Assembly (NCBI RefSeq): GCF_007860185.1
Contig: NZ_SJPY01000003.1
Location: 1 to 64,000 of the forward strand
Direction of reading: 5' to 3'
Source of the DNA: Novipirellula aureliae
Lineage (GTDB): Bacteria; Planctomycetota; Planctomycetia; Pirellulales; Pirellulaceae
Length of the DNA stretch: 64,000 bases
Shown: one piece after another, positions 57,309 through 64,000 of the stretch
Numbering within the stretch: the first letter of the stretch is position 1
How the letters are laid out: each line of letters starts with the position of its first letter
The notes under the pieces: model-generated
The model's database searches: none
What the model saw: only the letters and a program-made list of their open reading frames with translations
What the model was told of the DNA's origin: nothing
Position numbers and translations under genes: made by a program

Positions 57309-58556
57309 TTACTTGTCGGTGAAGTCGAGGAACCACCAACCGTCGTCCCATTCCAAGCTGACTTTTCGCCAACCGAGTGGAACTTGAGGATAGGGATAGA
57401 ACGGGCCGATGTATGGCCATGCCGATGGGCTATACTGCTGAGGATAGGTCAATGCAGCGTAGTTGGGGTGAGCGGAGTAACCGGGCCAAGCATAGTTTGG
57501 CAAGTTCGGTGTATCGTAGCGAGGTGCTCCGCCGCCACTGTAAGGGGCCATTGGAACGGGTTGTCCCATTGTAGGAGCGCCCATACCGTAACCGGCTGGT
57601 TGTGCTTGCATCGGATGTTGTTGGTTCATTCGATAGGGCACTGGCTGTGCTTGAGCGTTTTGACGGTGCGCGACCGTTTGGGCTGGAACGGACGCCGTTG
57701 CCACGCGGTTGGGTGCGGGAGCCAGATCGGCTTGTACCGACTGAGACGCTGGAATGCGAATCAAATCTTCCACCCCGTAGCCCGCAGCAGCCCGGTTGGC
57801 AATTTCAATGATCGTATTTCGTTGAGCTTCCGAAGCCGCTCGCCCTTTCAAGGTAACGACACCGTTGTTACTGGTCACGTCGACGCCGAAACCGCGTAGT
57901 TGGCCCGAACGTTGTGCGTTTCCAAGAGCTTCGATGACCGATGAGACAGCTTTCTGGTCATTGTTTGCGAGCGGTGCCGTGTCAAGCTCAACCGCTGCGG
58001 TTGGACGAACCTCGCCTGGCACCACTTGTTGTGTGGCAATCTTTTGCATGTCAGCCTGTTTGACTGGCGACTTCGAAACCGGGTTGCTCTCAACCAAATT
58101 CTGGTCTTCGCTGGAGCCCATTGCAGCCACGGCTTGGCTAAACGAAAATCCTGAATCGGATGTTTCGGCTTCCATTGCGGGGGGCTTGATTGGCTTGGCG
58201 ACCTTGGCGATCGTCTTAGCTGGGCGAACCAATTTTGCTTCGTCTACAGGTGCTTGAGCAACTTTTGCTTCAGCGGTGACGGTCACTTCATCAATGACCC
58301 GTTCGATACCTTCGAGTCCATCGGCGGTCTTCAGAACAAGATCTTTTTGTCCTGCTTGACTAACATTGCCGCGGAAAACTACCACGCCATTGTCGACTTT
58401 CATGTCGAGCGTGAAATCCTTCAACGCTCCTTGGTCTCGATTAACTTTTAACCGTTTGATAATTTGTTCGGCGATTTCTCGGTCGCCGCCCCAGACCTGC
58501 ATCGGCCCGAGAGCAGCGATCGCGGCAATCGCTAGTCCGAAATATGTGCTTCGCAT
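57309..58556 (-). CDS. Secreted protein with two BON domains
   Basis: 415 residues. Signal peptide (YFGLAIAAIAALGPMQVWGG). BON 1 about residues 27-95 (IIKRLKVNRDQGALKDFTLD, VVFRGNVSQAGQKDLVLKTA) and BON 2 about 200-270 (VIEALGNAQRSGQLRGFGVD, VVTLKGRAASEAQRNTIIEIA). The C-terminal third is Pro/Gln/Tyr-rich and ends with KVSLEWDDGWWFLDF. BON domains bind phospholipid surfaces; a periplasmic or envelope role is probable. Confidence 0.82.
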   Translation of the reverse strand: MRSTYFGLAIAAIAALGPMQVWGGDREIAEQIIKRLKVNRDQGALKDFTLDMKVDNGVVVFRGNVSQAGQKDLVLKTADGLEGIERVIDEVTVTAEAKVAQAPVDEAKLVRPAKTIAKVAKPIKPPAMEAETSDSGFSFSQAVAAMGSSEDQNLVESNPVSKSPVKQADMQKIATQQVVPGEVRPTAAVELDTAPLANNDQKAVSSVIEALGNAQRSGQLRGFGVDVTSNNGVVTLKGRAASEAQRNTIIEIANRAAAGYGVEDLIRIPASQSVQADLAPAPNRVATASVPAQTVAHRQNAQAQPVPYRMNQQHPMQAQPAGYGMGAPTMGQPVPMAPYSGGGAPRYDTPNLPNYAWPGYSAHPNYAALTYPQQYSPSAWPYIGPFYPYPQVPLGWRKVSLEWDDGWWFLDFTDK

Positions 58557-58936
58557 GGAAATGCCTCCCTACAGTCGTGAATCGTTCCGATGCTTACGTG
58601 GGTCGAAGGCCCAGCCGCACGATGCGACATGGATGTCACCGCTAAAGGCGACTGATCCTACGACCGATCACAACAGACCGGTGTTACAGGTTGTTTCGGT
58701 TATTCCGCCACCGTTTGGGTAGGTTTTTTCGGATTTTGTCGCTAAATTCGGATATTCAGTCCTTCGCCTCGCTTGCGGCCAGCCGTCTGGTTTCGTTTTT
58801 GTGCCATCGGAGGCTCCGCCACGACAATTGTCAGAGATGCAACGGAAACGAGCTCTCGAGCGGTATCCCTCGATCCGTCCCTCGATCCCTAAACGCCCCA
58901 GGTTGTGCGATTTCACGACGATGCGGCGCCGCTGGG
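58557..58936. other. Intergenic, 380 bp
   Basis: Upstream of the BON gene and downstream of spoVR. No gene or strong regulatory element recognised. Confidence 0.35.
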
Positions 58937-60475
58937 TTACGGCATTGGCATCGCTTCGTATTCATCGAGTGTGATGCCGGTCTCGGGATCGGTTTCTAGC
59001 ATGCGGACCCGGTAGCCCCACAGATTCGCAACATGCCGCAGCGTCCGCTTGCACTGTTCTTTGTTAAGCTGTCGTCCGCTGTGAACGCGATGCGTCAACA
59101 CCAAGCGGCGACTGCCTTTCAAATCCGCATCGGTGACTTCAATATCAGGGTCCTGCTTTGAAAGGTCATACTCGGACGCCAATTGTTGGCGAATGTTTCG
59201 ATAGCCGCGTTCGTCATGGATATCGCTAATGGAGACGAATGGTCGCTCCGAATGGTTGTTGACCGCAAACATTCTTAGCTCTCGGATCAAACGGGGGCTC
59301 AGAAACTGCATCACAAAACTCTCGTCACGATACTCTTCCCAAGCCTGGCGAATGGTCTGCATCGCTTCTCCGTTACCCGCGATCTCAGGAAACCACTCGC
59401 GATCCTCCTCATCCGGCTCGTTACAAATGCGTTGAATATCCCGCATCATCGCAAACCCGAGCGCGTAGGGATTGATGCCTCGATAGAACTTTGAATCGAA
59501 GGAGGGCTGGGTAACAACCGCCGTGTGCATATGCAGAAATTCTAGCATCGCACCTTGGTCAATTTGGCCGCGATCATGCAATCGGTTCATGATCTCGTAA
59601 TGCGTGAACGTTGCACAGCCTTCATTCATCAACTTGGTCTGTCGCTGAGGATAGAAGTACTGAGCCAAACGGCGAACGATCTCCAGGACCTCCCGTTGCC
59701 AATCCTTCAATTTTGGCGCATGACGAGCCAAGAAGCGGAGAAGGTTTTCTTGCGGCAATTCCAAAGTATTTCGTTCCTGCTTCGCTTCCTCCTCCGTCGC
59801 CGTTAGCGGTTTCGCGAGGCGATCGGTCGACGTCGGCAGTGTTCGGTAAAGATCATTAAACGTTGACTCTAAATAGTTGGCTCGCGATTCAGCTTTCTGT
59901 TTCTTGTCGGACGTCGATTGACGCTTCGGGGCGTAGCGGTCGACACTCTGTTGCATCAGAGCGTGGGCCGAATCGAGCAGGTCCTCAACCGCATCGAGAC
60001 CGTATCGTTGCTCACAATCGGCCAAAAACTTTTTCGCATAGGACAATTCATCGAGTACTCGGTCGGCACGCGTCCATTGCCGGAACAATTGATTGTTCTT
60101 GAAAAAGTGGTTGTGTCCAAACGCGGCGTGAGCGATCACCAACGTTTGCATGGTTGCCGTGTTTTCTTCCATGATGTAGTTGACACATGGATTTGAATTG
60201 ATCACCAACTCGTAGGCCAAGGACTGTGCACCTTTGCGATAGAGCATCTCCTCGCGAGCAAACTTTTTGCCGAATGACCAATGGCGATACATCGTCGGCA
60301 TTCCAATCGCAGCGTAGGCATCGAGCATTTGCTCGGATGTAATGACTTCCAATTGGTTTGGATAGGTGTTCAAACCAAGTTCACCAACGGCGATTTCTTC
60401 ACATGCATCGTAGATGTGCCGTAGCAGATCAAAATCCCATTCCGAACCATGGTAAAGAAGGCGTTTGTTGGTCAT
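58937..60475 (-). CDS. SpoVR-family protein
   Basis: 512 residues, normal length. WDFDLLRHIYDACEEIAVGELGLNTYPNQLEVITSEQMLDAY begins it (read in parts); HEIMNRL-like FTHYEIMNRLHDRG and GINPYALGFAMMRDI are conserved. Third member of the widespread prkA - DUF444 - spoVR set, linked to stress and spore-coat formation elsewhere; its chemistry is unknown. 33 bases downstream of the DUF444 gene. Confidence 0.92.
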   Translation of the reverse strand: MTNKRLLYHGSEWDFDLLRHIYDACEEIAVGELGLNTYPNQLEVITSEQMLDAYAAIGMPTMYRHWSFGKKFAREEMLYRKGAQSLAYELVINSNPCVNYIMEENTATMQTLVIAHAAFGHNHFFKNNQLFRQWTRADRVLDELSYAKKFLADCEQRYGLDAVEDLLDSAHALMQQSVDRYAPKRQSTSDKKQKAESRANYLESTFNDLYRTLPTSTDRLAKPLTATEEEAKQERNTLELPQENLLRFLARHAPKLKDWQREVLEIVRRLAQYFYPQRQTKLMNEGCATFTHYEIMNRLHDRGQIDQGAMLEFLHMHTAVVTQPSFDSKFYRGINPYALGFAMMRDIQRICNEPDEEDREWFPEIAGNGEAMQTIRQAWEEYRDESFVMQFLSPRLIRELRMFAVNNHSERPFVSISDIHDERGYRNIRQQLASEYDLSKQDPDIEVTDADLKGSRRLVLTHRVHSGRQLNKEQCKRTLRHVANLWGYRVRMLETDPETGITLDEYEAMPMP

Positions 60476-60508
60476 GCTCGATTCCTTAGCGGCCTTTTCG
60501 GGCAGGCT

Positions 60509-61777
60509 CTAACGCGAATGTTCGTTGGCAAAAAGATCATGAAAGACATGAAAAATCTCCGCTGCCTCGTTCACTTCCGCACGTGCAAAGTTCTGATGCT
60601 GTTCCTGGAGCGAGGTATACCCATTCCACAACACGCTCGTTCCAGGAAAGATGTCATCGCCGACTTCGATATAGGCATAATATTGGCAAATCGGCAAAAT
60701 TCGCTGGCTCAATAGAGACAACGTGTTTTGCATATCGTAGTCGAAGTTGTGACCATCGGAGACTTGAGCGGCGTAGATGTTCCAATCATCGATAGGGTAG
60801 CGAGCGTCGACAATCTCAATCATTTTATCGAGCGCCGACGACACCACCGTGCCTCCCGATTCGCGTCCATGAAAAAATGTATCCTCGTCGACCTCGCTCG
60901 CTAAATAGGTATGCCGAATGAAGACGAGTTCCACGGATCGATAATGCCGTTTGAGAAACAAATGCAGCAGCATATAGAATCGCTTTGCTAAATCTTTTAA
61001 CTGCTCGGTCATGGATGCGGACGTGTCCATCAAACAAAACATGACCGCTTGCGTGGTCGGTCGTGGCAATCGTTCGAAACGGGTGTAACGCAAATCGACC
61101 GTGTCGAGAAACGGAACCTGCTGCATTCGGATCCGGTTGGACGATAGGAGTTTGCGAATCCGATCGGCTTCGACGTCGTCATTTTTTTCGAGAGCTTTGC
61201 TTAGCAATGCCTCGAGCTCTTGCATTTCTGACTTCGAGGGTCTTCCCAGTGCGATCCGCCGCGATAGACTGCGCCGCATCGTTTGCCGTAGATTCATCCG
61301 CTGAGGTGCACCGTCTTTCGCAAACCCCGCACGAACTCGCTCGGACGACGTGAGAGACTTCAACTTCTTTTTGGCCAAATTCGGAAGCTCTAAATCCTCA
61401 AAGAAAATGTTCAGGAACTCGTCGCTGCTAATCACAAACGAAAAGCTATCCTCCCCCTCGCCATCGGGGCTACCCTGCATTCCGCTACCGCCTTCACCCG
61501 ATGACGGTTTCGAAATGACGTCACCTCGTTTGTAATCCTTGTTGCCTGGCAAAACAAATTGGCGGTTCCCATGCTTTGGATCGTGATGAAAGCTAGGTTC
61601 CTGTAAATCCTTGCTATCGATCGAAATCTCTTGGCCGTTTTCTAAGTCAGAGATTTTGCGATGGCGTATCGACTGATTGACCGCCTCGCGAATGTGAGAC
61701 TTCATACGGCGGAGAAACCGTTGCCGGTTTCCCAGACTTTTGGATTTTGGATTTCGGCGACGATCGATCACGTGCAT
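60509..61777 (-). CDS. DUF444 (YeaH/YhbH) family protein
   Basis: 422 residues from the ATG at 61777 (MHVIDRRRNPKSKSLGNRQRFLRR), the family start; the longer frame from 61870 runs into repeat DNA. A von Willebrand A-like part (AVMFCLMDTSASMTEQLKDLAKRFY, IRHTYLASEVDEDTFF, GGTVVSSALDKM) holds a MIDAS-type DTSAS site. Works with the PrkA kinase in the stress response. Confidence 0.92.
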   Translation of the reverse strand: MHVIDRRRNPKSKSLGNRQRFLRRMKSHIREAVNQSIRHRKISDLENGQEISIDSKDLQEPSFHHDPKHGNRQFVLPGNKDYKRGDVISKPSSGEGGSGMQGSPDGEGEDSFSFVISSDEFLNIFFEDLELPNLAKKKLKSLTSSERVRAGFAKDGAPQRMNLRQTMRRSLSRRIALGRPSKSEMQELEALLSKALEKNDDVEADRIRKLLSSNRIRMQQVPFLDTVDLRYTRFERLPRPTTQAVMFCLMDTSASMTEQLKDLAKRFYMLLHLFLKRHYRSVELVFIRHTYLASEVDEDTFFHGRESGGTVVSSALDKMIEIVDARYPIDDWNIYAAQVSDGHNFDYDMQNTLSLLSQRILPICQYYAYIEVGDDIFPGTSVLWNGYTSLQEQHQNFARAEVNEAAEIFHVFHDLFANEHSR

Positions 61778-61817
61778 AGCATTCAACCTTTCTGATGCGA
61801 GGCGGACAAAACCTACC

Positions 61818-61935
61818 GTAGTGGATCTTGTCAAAGATCCGTCGGCATGGGGATCTTTAACAAGATCCACTACCTGTTCAACACGCTTGCATGGGGATCT
61901 TTAACAAGATCCACTACCTGTTCAACACGCTTGTA
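61818..61935. repeat. Three GGATCTT palindromes plus a repeated spacer
   Basis: GTAGTGGATCTTGTCAAAG-ATCC then two copies of GGGGATCTTTAACAAGATCC-ACTACC, each followed by TGTTCAACACGCTTG. Between the DUF444 and PrkA genes. Confidence 0.75.
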
Positions 61936-61946
61936 CCTGACAAAGC

Positions 61947-63893
61947 CTAGCTTGATTTACTGACTCGCATGTACCAATCCACCAAACGGCGAACCTGACG
62001 CTGAGTGTAACCACGTTTTGACATTCTCTGGACAAACTCATTGTGTTTCTGTTCCGCTTCGTTGTCCTTCTTCGCGCCGAAACTGATCACTGGCAACAAC
62101 TCCTCGATCTGGCTAAACATTCTCTTTTCGATGACATCACGGATTTTCTCATATGAATTCCAACTTGGGTTTTGGCCTTCATTTTTGGCGCGGGCGCGGA
62201 GCGCAAACTTGACGACCTCGTACCGGAAATCCTTGGTGTTTGCGATGCCCGCGGGATGTTCAATCTTTTCAAGTTCCTCGTTCAAAATATCGCGGTCCAT
62301 TAATTGACCAGTGTCGGGATCTTTGAAGTCTTGATCGTCAATCCACGCATCGGCATAGGAGATGTATCGATCGAAAAGGTTTTGTCCATAGCTGTGGTAC
62401 GATTCGAGGTAAGCTTTACGAATCTCGTTGCCGATGAACTCGGCGTACCGAGGCGCCAATTCCTCTTTAACAAACTCAATATACTCTTGCTCGACATCTT
62501 CGGGTAACTGTTCGCGGCGGATCGATTGCTCGAGGACATACATCAAGTGAACGGGATCGGCAGCCACCTCTTCGGTGTCAAAGTTGAAGGTTTCGGAAAG
62601 GATTTTGTATGCGAAGCGCGTCGAAACTCCCTCCATCCCTTCGCTAACGCCAGCAGCATCGTGGTATTCTTGGACCGTGCGAGCTTGCGGGTCGGTATCC
62701 TTCAACGACTCACCATCGTAGACTCTCATTTTGGCATAGAGGCTCGAATTGTCATGCTCTTTGAGACGGGTTAGCACGGAAAACCGAGCCATCATTTCAA
62801 GTGTATCGGGAGCACAAGGAGCGTTGCCGAGTTCGCTGTTTTGAACCAGCTTTTCGTAGATCATCTTCTCTTCGGTCACGCGTAAACAATAGGGGACCTT
62901 CACGACACAAATACGGTCGAGGAAGGCTTCGTTGTTTCGGTTGGCACGAAAACTCTCCCACTCCGACTCATTCGAATGAGCCAAGACCGCTCCTTGATAC
63001 GGCATCGCGCCCACGTTCTCGGTACCCACGTAGCTGCCGTCTTGGGTCGCTGTTAGCAACGGATGCAGCATCTTGAGGGGCGCCTTGAACATTTCGACAA
63101 ACTCCAACAAGCCTTGTGTGGTCCGATTCAATCCTCCGGTGTAGGAGTAGGCATCCGCGTCATCTTGCCCAAAGTGCTCTAATTTGCGGATGTCAACTTT
63201 GCCGACGAGCGACGAGATGTCCTGGTTGTTCTCGTCGCCAGGTTCCGTTTTCGTTACACAGCACCTTCGCTGTTCCGATGGCACGACACGAACGACTGAG
63301 AATTTTGAGATGTCGCCGCCATACTCGTCGAGCCGTTTGACGGCCCATGGCGACATATACCCAGGCAATCTTCGCCGCGGAATACCGTAGTCATCCTCTA
63401 ACAGCATTCCCATCGTGTTGGGATCGAACAGCCCGAGCGGACTCTCGTAAATCGGGCTAACTTCGTCGTCGGCGCACAAAACGTAAACGGGCCGCTTTTC
63501 CATCATCCGTTTAAGTTGTTCGCTGATCGAACTTTTACCACCGCCAACCGGGCCGAGTAGATAAAGAATCTGTTTCCGTTCCTCAAGTCCTTGGGCTGCA
63601 TGACGAAAATAGCTGACGATCCGTTCGATCGTTTCCTCAAGCCCAAAAAAATTACTGAATGACCTGTAACGTTTGATTGTCCGGTTCATAAAAATCCGCC
63701 CTAGACGCGAATCTTGGGACGTATCAAACAGTTCCGGCTCTCCGATCGCATCGACCATTCGCTCGGCCGCAGAAGCGTAGAGCGAAGCATCTTTGGAGGC
63801 ACTTTCGAGAAACTCTTTGAGTGTCATTTTGACTTGTTTATGCTTCTCGTAATTCTCGCTGTAGAGACGCAAAATATCCGTTGGGTTCGTCAT
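61947..63893 (-). CDS. prkA: PrkA-family serine protein kinase (YeaG)
   Basis: 648 residues. AAA+ P-loop GPVGGGKSS (114-122) in ILYLLGPVGGGKSSISEQL; the N-terminal start TNPTDILRLYSENYEKHKQVKMTLKEFLE and GMLLEDDYGIPRRRLPG are family hallmarks. The C-terminal part (about 500-648) is the kinase-like portion. Heads the prkA - DUF444 - spoVR cluster on the minus strand. Involved in starvation and stress survival in Escherichia coli and sporulation in Bacillus. Confidence 0.94.
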   Translation of the reverse strand: MTNPTDILRLYSENYEKHKQVKMTLKEFLESASKDASLYASAAERMVDAIGEPELFDTSQDSRLGRIFMNRTIKRYRSFSNFFGLEETIERIVSYFRHAAQGLEERKQILYLLGPVGGGKSSISEQLKRMMEKRPVYVLCADDEVSPIYESPLGLFDPNTMGMLLEDDYGIPRRRLPGYMSPWAVKRLDEYGGDISKFSVVRVVPSEQRRCCVTKTEPGDENNQDISSLVGKVDIRKLEHFGQDDADAYSYTGGLNRTTQGLLEFVEMFKAPLKMLHPLLTATQDGSYVGTENVGAMPYQGAVLAHSNESEWESFRANRNNEAFLDRICVVKVPYCLRVTEEKMIYEKLVQNSELGNAPCAPDTLEMMARFSVLTRLKEHDNSSLYAKMRVYDGESLKDTDPQARTVQEYHDAAGVSEGMEGVSTRFAYKILSETFNFDTEEVAADPVHLMYVLEQSIRREQLPEDVEQEYIEFVKEELAPRYAEFIGNEIRKAYLESYHSYGQNLFDRYISYADAWIDDQDFKDPDTGQLMDRDILNEELEKIEHPAGIANTKDFRYEVVKFALRARAKNEGQNPSWNSYEKIRDVIEKRMFSQIEELLPVISFGAKKDNEAEQKHNEFVQRMSKRGYTQRQVRRLVDWYMRVSKSS

Positions 63894-64000
63894 GGCTCAC
63901 TCGCACGGCAAGAGAAAAAGACTGCGAAGAACAATCGTGACACTATTATAAGATCGCATGGCGATTGCCCCCAAATCATTTGGCTCAAGAAACGGCCAAA
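63894..64000. other. Window edge, promoter region of prkA
   Basis: 107 bases upstream of prkA; no clear -35/-10 pair and no gene. Confidence 0.3.

Overview
The window looks like a chromosomal segment of a planctomycete of the Pirellulaceae (Rhodopirellula-like). The signs are a formylglycine sulfatase with signal peptide, an SHD1-domain secreted protein, BON-domain and zinc-ribbon membrane proteins, a MoxR / DUF58 / transglutaminase cluster, a YtrA-type GntR regulator with its ABC transporter, and families of short palindromes between genes. No ribosomal RNA or CRISPR array was seen.

Positions 1-10,916 are accessory DNA stacked on a tRNA-Asn(GTT) gene (10,844-10,916, minus strand). Two tyrosine-recombinase elements sit in tandem. 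Element A occupies the left edge: a truncated family A DNA polymerase, a small XRE regulator and integrase 1. Element B runs from 2446 to about 10,841 and is bounded by a 19-bp direct repeat copied from the tRNA 3' end. It carries a roughly 1 kb hairpin-rich region without genes, a solitary PD-(D/E)XK nuclease with a RAMA-like C-terminus, a zinc-ribbon protein, two excisionase-like HTH proteins, a replication-initiator-like gene with internal iteron-like repeats, and integrase 2. Read as a circle, the integrase 2 frame continues uninterrupted across the attachment core into a 62-codon tail left at the other end of the element, so integration swaps the enzyme's C-terminus.

From 11 kb to 64 kb the content is housekeeping and lineage-typical: sulfatase; an anti-sigma kinase and a STAS antagonist; a zinc-ribbon membrane protein; dCTP deaminase; a LON substrate-binding-domain protein; a fatty-acid desaturase; NAD kinase; xseB-ispA-dxs (isoprenoid precursors); a coiled-coil protein; an anti-sigma-like membrane protein; thiC followed by moxR / DUF58 / transglutaminase; an SHD1 protein; a GntR-ABC operon; an SLBB/KpsE-like lipoprotein; rpmB-gatC; an NhaC antiporter; a prenyltransferase-fold secreted protein and a membrane-fusion adaptor; a GH2 beta-galactosidase with an inserted LamG-like domain; a protein made of tandem HTH repeats; metF; an MnmD-like methyltransferase; a BON protein; and the conserved prkA - DUF444 - spoVR stress cluster.

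Intergenic spaces hold at least three repeat families: 19-bp palindromes sharing a GGCT-3nt-AGCC core (a ten-unit array at 46.15-46.95 kb), GGATCTT-centred palindromes, and two copies of a 118-bp inverted-repeat element. All function calls are from reading the sequence; no database search was possible.
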